NCBI GenBank assembly: GCA_020848815.1
Contig: JADLHL010000174.1
Location: 1-33,937 of the forward strand
DNA from: Chitinophagaceae bacterium
GTDB lineage: Bacteria; Bacteroidota; Bacteroidia; Chitinophagales; Chitinophagaceae
DNA: 33,937 nt
Direction: 5' to 3'
Both the position numbers and the translations under genes were made by a program. This document shows positions 25,932-33,421 of this stretch, piece by piece; within the stretch, counting starts at the first letter, position 1, and every line of letters begins with the position of its first letter. The notes under the pieces were generated by a model that saw nothing but the letters and a program-made list of their open reading frames with translations, was not told where the DNA came from and ran no database searches.

Positions 25932-26735
25932 TTAACGAATACGCAACGCACTATCTATGCTATGCTTATACAACGGAGAAGCCGCAATATCATTGTGGTT
26001 GGCACCGGGTATCATGTAAAAAACATCGTTGGGTTTGAGCCGCGGCAACAGTGTGGCGGCTTCACTCATGGGTATGAGTTCATCATGAGTGCCATGCCAA
26101 AGCAAGATGGGTGCGGTGATGTTTTCGAGATAGTCTTCGGTGGTCAAATCATCCTGCATCAATACAGGCACCGGATACATAAATAAAAACTCCTGCGTCA
26201 ATGCAGACAAAGATGCATAAGGCGTTTCGAGCATCAGCAGTTTACAATCCCTTTTTGTAGCCAGGTAGGCCGCAATACCACTGCCCAACGATTTGCCATA
26301 GAGTACAATAGAATCAGCAGCGTATTGTGTAAGTGCCAGCTTATGCATTTGCATGCTCAGTTCTTTCAGAATGGCCACGTTTGTTTCGCCGCTGGAGCGG
26401 CCAAACCCCGGGTAGTCGGGCATCCAGCATTCGTACCCAAGGCTGGTAAAATAAGGGGCGTACCGGGCATAGTGTTCTACATTTTTTCTGTTACCATGAA
26501 AAAACAACACTACCCCTTTGGGCTGTACATCGGCGGGTAAAAATTTCACTACATCAATTACTGTAGCCGAGTCGAACGGTAATTGAACCGTGCTATGCGG
26601 TTGCTGAGCTGCAAATGAAAAACGGTGTTTTTCATCCAGTTTTTTAGGATGGAAATACAACGACTGCTGGTAGAAATAATACAAGCCGCCCAACACCAGG
26701 TAAGCCAGCAACAGATATTTGACAATGCCTTTCAC
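25932..26735 (-). CDS. Membrane-anchored alpha/beta hydrolase (BEM46/ABHD13-like), copy 1
   Basis: A 267-residue serine hydrolase with an uncleaved N-terminal membrane anchor (about 5-22). The core shows the oxyanion HGN at 80-82 and the catalytic triad: S149 in GKSLGSG, D218 in GTHDELIP and H247 in GANHND. Relatives are esterases, thioesterases or lipases of unknown substrate. Its neighbour 14 bp upstream is a paralogue with the same architecture. Start ATG at 26735. Confidence 0.88.
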   Translation of the reverse strand: MKGIVKYLLLAYLVLGGLYYFYQQSLYFHPKKLDEKHRFSFAAQQPHSTVQLPFDSATVIDVVKFLPADVQPKGVVLFFHGNRKNVEHYARYAPYFTSLGYECWMPDYPGFGRSSGETNVAILKELSMQMHKLALTQYAADSIVLYGKSLGSGIAAYLATKRDCKLLMLETPYASLSALTQEFLFMYPVPVLMQDDLTTEDYLENITAPILLWHGTHDELIPMSEAATLLPRLKPNDVFYMIPGANHNDIAASPLYKHSIDSALRIR

Positions 26736-26749
26736 CGCTGCAAGGTAAA

Positions 26750-27550
26750 TTAGTCGAGCAGTATATCTCTGATGAAATTGTGGTAGGCAGGAAAAGCCGT
26801 AAGGTTGTTGTGCCCGCCGCCAACAATACGAATGAGGGTGATGCCCTGTGGATGTAGCCGTTGCAAGGCTTCACTTTGTGCAATGGGAATGAGCCGGTCT
26901 TTGGTGCCGTGCAAAATGTATGTGTGGCACTGTACCTGTGTTATCCATTTATCGGTACGCAGGTGAAACCGCAGCAGCCAGCGGTGAGGCAAAATGGGCA
27001 TGAGCCGCTCCGCCACTTTTCTGAAGCTGTAATACGGCGCATCCAAAATGAGGTACCGTGGATTGTTGTCGCTGGCTATTTTGGCAGCAAAGCCGCTGCC
27101 CATACTTCGCCCGTATACAATCAGGTGATCTTCGTGGTAATTTACTGCCAGCGTTTCGTACACAAACTGCATGTCGGCCAGCATCTTTTTTTCGTTGCGT
27201 TTGCCGGTGCTTTTACCAAAGCCACGATAATCAACCAGCACTACATCGTATTGGTAGCGAAAAAAATCACGGGCATATTTTCCCCACCCTTTAATGCTGC
27301 GGCTATTGCCATGAAAATACAAGATGAGCCCCTTCGGTTTGGGTACGTAAAAATGTAATCCGTTGATGGTAACGCCCTGCTCCGGTTCGAAGTTGAGCTC
27401 CCGAAAAGGTGCATCGTATTTATAAGCAAAATTGGCGGGTAGCTTTTCGGGTTTGAAAATGAAACGCTCCTGCACCAGGTACACAATCACCGCCAGCACC
27501 ACGTAAATGATGCCCGCTATCCACCAGCCCGAAATAGACAGTAATACCAA
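26750..27550 (-). CDS. Membrane-anchored alpha/beta hydrolase (BEM46/ABHD13-like), copy 2
   Basis: A 266-residue paralogue of the gene just downstream. It has an N-terminal hydrophobic anchor (about 8-26), the HGN oxyanion motif at 80-82, and the triad S149 (GRSMGSG), D218 (GTKDRLIP) and H247 (GGHNNL), at the same residue numbers as in the neighbour. No ATG is available: the likely start is TTG at 27550, which preserves the anchor, with GTG at residue 17 or 18 as an alternative. A stop codon lies a few codons upstream in frame. The substrate is unknown; I infer a membrane-surface esterase. Confidence 0.85.
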   Translation of the reverse strand: MVLLSISGWWIAGIIYVVLAVIVYLVQERFIFKPEKLPANFAYKYDAPFRELNFEPEQGVTINGLHFYVPKPKGLILYFHGNSRSIKGWGKYARDFFRYQYDVVLVDYRGFGKSTGKRNEKKMLADMQFVYETLAVNYHEDHLIVYGRSMGSGFAAKIASDNNPRYLILDAPYYSFRKVAERLMPILPHRWLLRFHLRTDKWITQVQCHTYILHGTKDRLIPIAQSEALQRLHPQGITLIRIVGGGHNNLTAFPAYHNFIRDILLD

Positions 27551-27608
27551 GTGATTGCAATTGAGTACCCTTTAAAAATAACTATATCCTGTAAGCCGGA
27601 TTGTTTTT

Positions 27609-27923
27609 TTACAAAGGCAGGCCCAACTGACGGATGGCTGTAAGCCCGCCCGATAAATTGTACAGGTTGTGCATGCCGTATTTTTCCTGCAGGCGTTGTA
27701 TGATGATGGCACTTCGAACACCCCTTCGGCAATACACCACCAACGGTTTATCTGCCGGCAGTTCCTGTTGGCGTTTCAGCACTTCATCCATGGGTATCCA
27801 TTCGCCGCCAATATGGTCGTGCTGGCGTTCGTCTTCTTCACGTACATCCAGCAGCGCAAAGGGCCGCTGTGCCTGCATCCAGGCCATTAGTTCGTAAGGA
27901 GAAATGTCCTGTAACTTACTCAT
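27609..27923 (-). CDS. Single-domain rhodanese
   Basis: A 104-residue rhodanese domain with the persulfide-forming Cys65 in the active loop CRRGVRS, a CxxGxR form typical of GlpE-like sulfurtransferases. Before it are the conserved LLDVREEDE and HIGGEWIPMDE. It transfers sulfane sulfur to thiol acceptors; the physiological acceptor is unknown. The start is the ATG at 27923, which overlaps the end of the KUP gene by 8 bp, so the two are translationally linked. It is followed, after 58 bp, by the hydrolase pair. Confidence 0.9.
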   Translation of the reverse strand: MSKLQDISPYELMAWMQAQRPFALLDVREEDERQHDHIGGEWIPMDEVLKRQQELPADKPLVVYCRRGVRSAIIIQRLQEKYGMHNLYNLSGGLTAIRQLGLPL

Positions 27924-29895
27924 CGTTATTAATACGGCGCAGGTTGAGGTTAGGTGCCGGCGATACAATCAGCGGAAACTTTTCAATTTGTACATAGCTG
28001 GTATCGAGGCCAAAACCTTTTTCTTCGCTCAGGCTAATGTCTTTGATAGCGAAGTAAGTTTTCATAATCAGGCTTTCCACAAATGGCAGCTGGTTATCGG
28101 CACTCAGGTATTTTTCCATCACTATAAACTGGAAGTCGCCCACTACATTGTTCCGCTCCAGGCTTTCGTAGCGGCTGGTAATGTTTACTTCTTTGTTTTC
28201 TACCAGGTCTTCTATCACCTTACGGAAAAGCATGTTGATGCGGGGCTCCATACGGAAACCCAACCGGAACTCTACCCGGATGATATCGTTGGGAATAATG
28301 TGGTCTACCTGATACTCGCAGGTGTACGGATCGTCCAGTGTATCTACGTGTACAAACCAATAAATATCGGCCCGCTTGGGCTTGCGGTTGAGGATGGAGT
28401 AAATGATTTTGTGCTCAATTTCCTTAGGGTTGTTAGCACTGGTGAGGTAAATGAGGTGCGTGGCATACTTAGGCACACTCTTATCATTGCTCAACTCTTG
28501 TATTTGCGGAATGTAGTTTTCCAGCCGCACAAATTCCACATAGCGGTTTTTGATTTTGCGGGCCCGGTACCATACGTACATTATTAGGAAAATGCACATA
28601 CCAATGATGAGTGTAACGTAACCACCGTGCATGAATTTTTCGAGCAAGGCAATGAGAAACGCCACTTCGATGATGAAGTAACCCACCAAAAACAGGTAAA
28701 TGAATTTCGACTTTACCCTATGCAGTACCAGATAGTTGGCAAATAACATAGTAGTGGCTATCATCGTCATCACGATGGCCAAACCATAAGCTGCTTCCAT
28801 TTTAGAAGACTCACGGAAATACAATACCACACCCAAACAACCCAAAAACAAAAACAGGTTGATGGCAGGAATGAAGAGCTGACCTTTGGCTTCGGAAGGA
28901 TAACGGATTTTGAATTTGGGCCATAGGTTCAGTCGCATTGCTTCACTGATCAAGGTAAACGACCCTGAGATCATGGCCTGGCTGGCAATGATGGCCGCTG
29001 TGGTGGCAATGATAACACCCACCAATACGAACCAATGTGGCATCAAATCGAAAAAGGCGTTGATATTGTATTGCGCTTTTGTGGCTTCATCTATCAGCAT
29101 GCCTTTGCGATGTGCCAGCAGGTACGCCCCTTGGCCAAAGTAGTTGAGTAGTAAACTTGTTTTTACAAAAGCCCATGTAATGCGGATGTTGCCGCGGCCG
29201 CAATGGCCGAGATCGCTGTACAAGGCTTCGGCGCCTGTAGTACATAGAAACACTGCCCCCAATAACCAAAAACCATTCGGATAGGTAATGAGTAATTTAA
29301 TGCCATAGTAGGGGTTGAAAGCTTTTAAAATGGCAAAGTCATCGGCAATGTGAATGGCACCCAAAATGGCCAGCATACTGAACCATACCAACATGACCGG
29401 TCCAAAAAAACGGCCAATGGAATGCGTACCAAACTGCTGTGTAAGAAAAAACAGCACCATGATACTGATTACAATGATGACAATGGTATCAGTTGTAATA
29501 TCATTCAAAGCAGGCAGCTTGGCCAAACCTTCTACCGCAGATGTAATGGAAATGGGTGGCGTAATAATACCATCAGCCAGCAAAGCAGCGCCACCAATCA
29601 TGGCCGGAATGACCAGCCATTTTTTACGCCTTCGCACCAACGCATACAATGAAAATGTGCCCCCTTCCCCATTGTTATCTGCACGTAAAATGAGGATTAC
29701 ATACTTGACTGTTGTTTGCAAAGTGAGGGTCCAGATAATGCAGGAAAGTGCTCCCACGATGAGTTCTTCTGTAATAACCCTTCCTGAAATAATGGAGTTG
29801 AAAACGTACAAAGGAGAAGTACCGATGTCGCCGTAAATGATACCCAGTGCCACCAGCAGGCCGGCTGCGGATACCTTGTTAATGTGACTACCCAC
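27916..29895 (-). CDS. kup: KUP-family potassium uptake transporter
   Basis: A 659-residue (from the chosen start) membrane protein with about 12 transmembrane helices and a large C-terminal cytosolic domain, as in KUP/HAK/KT potassium-proton symporters. The family signature ALGIIYGDIGTSPLYV is near the N-terminus; further markers are GAEALYSDLGHCG and the helix with GGAALLADGIITPPISI. No ATG is suitable. A GTG at 29895 gives a family-like N-terminus (then GSHINKVSAAG), and the frame remains open to a TTG at 29952. The start is therefore uncertain by 19 residues. It overlaps the rhodanese gene by 8 bp and diverges from the lipoprotein gene. Confidence 0.93.
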   Translation of the reverse strand: MGSHINKVSAAGLLVALGIIYGDIGTSPLYVFNSIISGRVITEELIVGALSCIIWTLTLQTTVKYVILILRADNNGEGGTFSLYALVRRRKKWLVIPAMIGGAALLADGIITPPISITSAVEGLAKLPALNDITTDTIVIIVISIMVLFFLTQQFGTHSIGRFFGPVMLVWFSMLAILGAIHIADDFAILKAFNPYYGIKLLITYPNGFWLLGAVFLCTTGAEALYSDLGHCGRGNIRITWAFVKTSLLLNYFGQGAYLLAHRKGMLIDEATKAQYNINAFFDLMPHWFVLVGVIIATTAAIIASQAMISGSFTLISEAMRLNLWPKFKIRYPSEAKGQLFIPAINLFLFLGCLGVVLYFRESSKMEAAYGLAIVMTMIATTMLFANYLVLHRVKSKFIYLFLVGYFIIEVAFLIALLEKFMHGGYVTLIIGMCIFLIMYVWYRARKIKNRYVEFVRLENYIPQIQELSNDKSVPKYATHLIYLTSANNPKEIEHKIIYSILNRKPKRADIYWFVHVDTLDDPYTCEYQVDHIIPNDIIRVEFRLGFRMEPRINMLFRKVIEDLVENKEVNITSRYESLERNNVVGDFQFIVMEKYLSADNQLPFVESLIMKTYFAIKDISLSEEKGFGLDTSYVQIEKFPLIVSPAPNLNLRRINNDE

Positions 29896-29980
29896 GTGAG
29901 TTGTTCTGATAAGTGAATGGCAAATGTATAGGTGAAATGAAATTCGCAACAACTATTCGTTGACCAACGGGGCTTTTCTG

Positions 29981-30014
29981 TTGAACAGCGCCATGATTGA
30001 ATGCTGTACTTTCG
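29981..30014 (+). promoter_or_regulatory. Possible promoter of the small lipoprotein gene
   Basis: TTG at 29981-29983 and TACTTTCG at 30007-30014 (one mismatch to TAnnTTTG), spaced by 23 bases, slightly long. The element ends 5 bases before the first ATG at 30020, so the transcript would have almost no leader. Confidence 0.35.
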
Positions 30015-30019
30015 TGCTC

Positions 30020-30424
30020 ATGATGCGTTTTTCCTTTTTGAAACGGTTGTTTTTACCCGTCCTGTTGCTGTTGCTGGCTGGCTGCAGCAGCTACGAAGCT
30101 CCAGAAAACGGCATGGATTGTGGCCGCCAGTTTATCAATGCAACTTACCAGGGCAACTTTAAACGAGCCAAGCAGTTGCTGGTACCCGGCGAAGGCAATG
30201 AGCAACTGCTCAGTACCCGTTTTGAGCAACCCTTCCGTAGCCTCGATGGATTTGGAAAAGAAAGGTTGTCACAATCGTCCATCCACATTAAATCGGTGCA
30301 GCAGCAAGGCGACTCTGTGGTGTTGCTCACCTACCAAAATGCTTACGACAACAAAGTGTACACCCTGAAATGCCAGCTGCAGGAAGGCAATTGGAAAACC
30401 GATCTTGCGTATTCATTTCGGTAA
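30020..30424 (+). CDS. Small lipoprotein, DUF4878/NTF2-like
   Basis: A 134-residue protein with a lipoprotein signal peptide; lipobox LAGC, acylated cysteine at 22. The mature domain starts with a helix bearing the pattern FINATYQGNFKRAKQLL and ends with strands reading VVLLTYQNAYD and KCQLQEGNWKTDLAY, the layout of DUF4878-like NTF2-fold lipoproteins. The family match is by eye and moderate. The start is the ATG at 30020 or 30023; the frame continues upstream to 29960 but that would mask the signal peptide. It lies 71 bp before the pyrophosphatase gene on the same strand. Confidence 0.78.
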   Translation: MMRFSFLKRLFLPVLLLLLAGCSSYEAPENGMDCGRQFINATYQGNFKRAKQLLVPGEGNEQLLSTRFEQPFRSLDGFGKERLSQSSIHIKSVQQQGDSVVLLTYQNAYDNKVYTLKCQLQEGNWKTDLAYSFR

Positions 30425-30495
30425 ATCAGCGGTAGCTTTCGTACTTTTAACCATCGGTGCATCGGCATCCGATTTTATTTTTTTCAATCTCTATT

Positions 30496-31047
30496 ATGAC
30501 TTCAAACACCAAAGTTCATCACCCCTGGCACGGCGTTCCTTATGGCGATGCAGCCCCCCGTACCGTAAATGCAATTATCGAAATTCCGCAGGGTAGCCGG
30601 GCGAAATACGAAATAGACAAAGACTCCGGGTTGCTCAAGCTCGACCGGGTTATTTATTCCAGTTTCTATTATCCTACGAACTATGGCTTTATACCACAGA
30701 GCTACGGCGATGATAAAGACCCGCTGGATATTCTCGTTCTCAGCAGCATTAGCGTACAGCCATTGTGTATTGTAGAAGCCAAAGTAATTGGTGTGATGCA
30801 AATGATTGATGGTGGCGATGCCGATGATAAAATTATTGCGGTGGCGGCCAACGATATGAGTGTAAACCACATCAACAACATTGAAGAACTGGGCCCGCAT
30901 TTCTTTAAAGAACTGCGTCAGTTTTTCGAGGACTACAAGAAACTCGAAAACAAGAGTGTGCAGGTAGAAGACTTTGGCGATAAAGCCACTGCCCTGCAAA
31001 TCATCAATGCCAGCATTGAAGCATACAAAGTGAAATTTGGCTCTTAA
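30496..31047 (+). CDS. ppa: Soluble inorganic pyrophosphatase (family I)
   Basis: A 183-residue enzyme that hydrolyses PPi to two phosphates, driving biosynthetic reactions, including the ADP-glucose synthesis encoded elsewhere in this window. The family I signature D-x-D-P-x-D is at 73-78 (DKDPLD), preceded by [14 protein letters not shown] and [15 protein letters not shown]. The metal-binding [10 protein letters not shown] is around 113-122. The start is the ATG at 30496 ([11 protein letters not shown]); the frame opens 13 codons earlier but that part is hydrophobic and not conserved. A strong terminator follows. Confidence 0.96.
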   Translation: MTSNTKVHHPWHGVPYGDAAPRTVNAIIEIPQGSRAKYEIDKDSGLLKLDRVIYSSFYYPTNYGFIPQSYGDDKDPLDILVLSSISVQPLCIVEAKVIGVMQMIDGGDADDKIIAVAANDMSVNHINNIEELGPHFFKELRQFFEDYKKLENKSVQVEDFGDKATALQIINASIEAYKVKFGS

Positions 31048-31070
31048 TCACTGCCATTTCTCTTACATAC

Positions 31071-31107
31071 AAAAGCGACCAGCATTTAGTGTTGGTCGCT
31101 TTTTTTG
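31071..31107 (+). terminator. Intrinsic terminator of the pyrophosphatase gene
   Basis: AAAAGCGACCA (31071-31081), an 11-base loop, TGGTCGCT (31093-31100), then seven more Ts to 31107. It lies 23 bp after the stop codon. Confidence 0.9.
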
Positions 31108-31227
31108 TGAGCTCACTTCGAGGTTAAATGTTTCGCACAGAGGGCACAGAGCACACAAAGTATTTTATTAAAATCCGTGTGCATCCGTTCTTCATCCGCA
31201 TCAATCCGCATCCCTGATTTTTCGCAC

Positions 31228-31528
31228 AGAGGGCACAGAGCACACAAAGTGTTTTATTAAAATCCTTGTACATACGCCCTCATCCTCTGCTGTCGCAGGC
31301 CTCCTGGCCTGTGACGTTGTGTTACTCATTTATGCATAGCGACTGGCTTACAGGATATCGCCCTTTCAGGGCTTGGTTCATTTTGTTTCCTTTCGTACCA
31401 CGGGCTGCACCCGTGGCTACATGATTATCGCCCCTTCAGGGCTTGCACATAACATCCGTGAAAATCGTTTTCAATCCGTCAAAATCCGCGTCCTATTTTT
31501 CAGCACAACTTATCCCGCAGCAGGCGGG
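31228..31528. repeat. 301-bp tandem repeat, copy 1
   Basis: First of two adjacent units. It contains, in order: the GAGGGCACAGAG core; a 10-bp-stem hairpin (GTCGCAGGCC 31292-31301 with GGCCTGTGAC 31306-31315); GCCCTTTCAGGGC (31360-31372); CCACGGG/CCCGTGG (31398-31416); GCCCCTTCAGGGC (31430-31442); and TCCCGC/GCGGGA (31513-31529). By eye it differs from copy 2 at about 11 of 301 positions, six of them clustered at 31376-31395. Confidence 0.93.
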
Positions 31529-31829
31529 AGAGGGCACAGAGCACACAAAGTGTTTTATTAAAATCCTTGTACATACGCCCTCATCCTCTGCTGTCGCAGG
31601 CCTCATGGCTTGTGACGTTGTGTTGCTCATTTATGCATAGCGACTGGCTTACATGATATCGCCCTTTCAGGGCTTGTATCTTTTTGTTGGCTTTTGTACC
31701 ACGGGCTGCACCCGTGGCTACATGATTATCGCCCCTTCAGGGCTTGCACATAACATCCGTGAAAATCGTTTTCAATCCGTCAAAATCCGCGTCCCATTTT
31801 TCAGCACAACTTATCCCGCAGCAGGCGGG
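31529..31829. repeat. 301-bp tandem repeat, copy 2
   Basis: Second unit, the same length as copy 1 without insertions or deletions. All five hairpins are kept. In the first hairpin (31593-31616) one arm changed from GGCCTGTGAC to GGCTTGTGAC, which keeps pairing through a G-T wobble. A third, truncated unit begins at 31830 and runs only through the core before diverging. Confidence 0.93.
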
Positions 31830-31895
31830 AGAGGGCACAGAGCACACAAAGTATTTTAATAAAATCCGTGTGCATCCGTCTTCATCCGTCAAAAT

Positions 31896-31934
31896 CCGCG
31901 TCCCATTTTCCGCGTCCCATTTTCCGCGGCCCAT
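31896..31934. repeat. 14-bp tandem repeat beside the NlpC/P60 stop
   Basis: CCGCGTCCCATTTT at 31896-31909 and 31910-31923, then a third degenerate copy CCGCGGCCCAT at 31924-31934. It forms the right-hand edge of the repeat mosaic and ends 3 bases before the stop codon of the minus-strand peptidase gene. Confidence 0.85.
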
Positions 31935-31936
31935 CA

Positions 31937-32725
31937 TCAGAAATACCGTTTCAGCAACCGCAGGTGGTGGGTACGGCGGCCGCTTTCGGCATGTATAATT
32001 CCTTCATTGTCGATGGGATCGATACGCACCACACCCGATGCGTGGAGTATTTCATAATCGTTGAGCATAATGCCCACATGTGTAATGCGGCCTTCGGCAT
32101 TGTCGAAAAAGGCGAGGTCGCCGGGCTTTGCTTCCTGCAAAAAACCAATGGCATCGCCGCCCTCGGCCTGCTGCCAGGCATCGCGGGGCACAAACATGCC
32201 GTTTTGCTTGAATACCATTTGCACAAAGCCACTGCAATCAATACCCCAAATGCTCTTGCCACCCCACAGGTATGGCGTACCGAGGTATTGCATGGCACAG
32301 GTTAGGATGGCTTCGCTGTTGGGCGTGGTTGGTTCCAGCGGCATCAGCGGCAAAGGGTGATGGTAAAGGATATTGTATCCGGGCAATGCCAACGCTTCTC
32401 TGTTTACTTTGCCCCTGCCACTGGCGGGAAAGTAACACTCACTGCCCGGCGACAAACGCAACGGCCGGTCATTTACCCATACATGTGCATCGAGGGGGGC
32501 TGTGCATACCATGCTTTCATCGAACATACCAGCTTCCAGCGGTACCAGTTGTGTAGCCTGCACCCAGCCTTCGTAGCCATCATAGCGGCTGCGTACCTGG
32601 TAAAAATCGCTTTCACTGTTCAATATGTCGCATTGCTCACCAAACAGCAACTGGCTCACCATTTCGGAGCGGTGTGCTGCCTGTGCCCGCATGGGCGCCA
32701 CCGACACTATATTGATGCACATCAT
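31937..32725 (-). CDS. NlpC/P60 (C40) peptidase with bacterial SH3 domain, YkfC-like
   Basis: A 262-residue cell-wall peptide hydrolase. The N-terminal SH3b region (about 1-65) is marked by RSEMVSQLLFGEQCDIL and YEGWVQATQL. A linker and a C-terminal NlpC/P60 domain follow, with catalytic C164 in GIDCSGFVQ, H216 in ITHVGIML and H228 in ILHAS. Such enzymes cut the gamma-D-Glu-diaminopimelate bond of murein peptides. From the chosen ATG (32725) there is no signal peptide, which suggests a cytoplasmic, recycling role like YkfC. The frame is open to 32746, but homologues as I recall them begin near this point. Confidence 0.9.
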   Translation of the reverse strand: MMCINIVSVAPMRAQAAHRSEMVSQLLFGEQCDILNSESDFYQVRSRYDGYEGWVQATQLVPLEAGMFDESMVCTAPLDAHVWVNDRPLRLSPGSECYFPASGRGKVNREALALPGYNILYHHPLPLMPLEPTTPNSEAILTCAMQYLGTPYLWGGKSIWGIDCSGFVQMVFKQNGMFVPRDAWQQAEGGDAIGFLQEAKPGDLAFFDNAEGRITHVGIMLNDYEILHASGVVRIDPIDNEGIIHAESGRRTHHLRLLKRYF

Positions 32726-32848
32726 ACCACACAAAGTTTGCTGCAATAATAAACTAGTGCCACACCGCCGTGCATATCTATTTAAGCAGATTGCCGGGGC
32801 GTGTGTGGATTTTTCCTTTATTTACATCTCTCTGAAAAGCTTTTGCCC

Positions 32849-33421
32849 GTGGCCGAATCTCCACAACAGTTTTCTGACCAAACCTTGCTGCAACTGTACA
32901 AAGACAGTGGCAACAACCAGTATGCCGGCATCTTGCTGCAGCGCTACACCCTGCTGCTGTTTGGTGTGTGCATGAAGTACCTGAAAGATGAAGAAGAAGC
33001 CAAAGATGCCGTGCAGCAGGTATTCATCAAAGCACTGGGCGAAATGGGGAAATACGACATTACCTATTTCAAAAGCTGGATATATACCGTGGCCCGCAAC
33101 CACTGCCTGATGGCGCTACGCAAAACCCACCGCATAGTACCCGAAGACAGTGTGGGCGAAATAGCCGACCACGACCAGTACGAAGCCAAACAACAAGGCC
33201 AGCAAAAAGAACAACTGCTGGTATGGATAGAAGAAGGCCTGCAGCAATTGCAAGAGCCGCAAAAGCTTTGTGTAACTTTGTTTTACCTGCAAAAGCAAAG
33301 CTATCAGCAGATAGCCGACCAAACAGGCCACAGCCTGATGCAGGTAAAAAGCGCCATTCAAAACGGCAAACGCAACATTAAAATTTGGGTGGAAAAACAA
33401 CGTCAACATCATGCATCCTGA
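32849..33421 (+). CDS. ECF-type RNA polymerase sigma factor
   Basis: A 190-residue sigma-70 family factor with only regions 2 and 4. Region 2 (about 25-95) includes the core-binding DEEEAKDAVQQVFIKAL and the -10-recognition stretch FKSWIYTVARNHCLMALRK. Region 4 (about 135-185) has the helix-turn-helix SYQQIADQTGHSLMQVKSAIQNGKR. A GTG at 32849 (then AESPQQFSDQ) is the likeliest start; a TTG at 32843 is a near-equal choice, and the in-frame ATG at 32801 gives an unusual hydrophobic leader. The gene overlaps the next one by 11 bp, the usual layout for a sigma factor with its regulator. Confidence 0.9.
   Translation: MAESPQQFSDQTLLQLYKDSGNNQYAGILLQRYTLLLFGVCMKYLKDEEEAKDAVQQVFIKALGEMGKYDITYFKSWIYTVARNHCLMALRKTHRIVPEDSVGEIADHDQYEAKQQGQQKEQLLVWIEEGLQQLQEPQKLCVTLFYLQKQSYQQIADQTGHSLMQVKSAIQNGKRNIKIWVEKQRQHHAS

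Larger units (their letters stand above)
31131..31936. repeat. Intergenic mosaic of palindromic and tandem repeats
   Basis: The spacer between the pyrophosphatase and NlpC/P60 genes (31048-31936) has no credible gene. A core beginning AGAGGGCACAGAGCACAC and running through a TTTTA-rich tail to AAAATCC recurs at 31139, 31228, 31529 and 31830. Between cores lie short hairpins and ATCCGT/ATCCGC-rich filler. Small open frames over it repeat with the unit and include hairpins, so I do not call them genes. The structure resembles REP/BIME-type elements; whether they are mobilised by a RAYT transposase elsewhere is inference. Confidence 0.9.

Noticed and set aside
27904..28587. 227-codon plus-strand frame opposite the KUP C-terminal region
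   Set aside because: Antisense shadow of a conserved transporter domain.
31131..31936. CRISPR array
   Set aside because: The repeat unit is 301 bp with internal hairpins, there are no regularly spaced short repeats with unique spacers, and no cas genes are present.
31373..31998. Four short plus-strand open frames over the repeat mosaic, with products sharing the phrase TTGCTRGYMIIAPSGLAHN
   Set aside because: They are translations of the palindromic repeat, duplicated with the 301-bp unit. They lack plausible starts or domains; such frames are commonly mis-annotated as hypothetical proteins.
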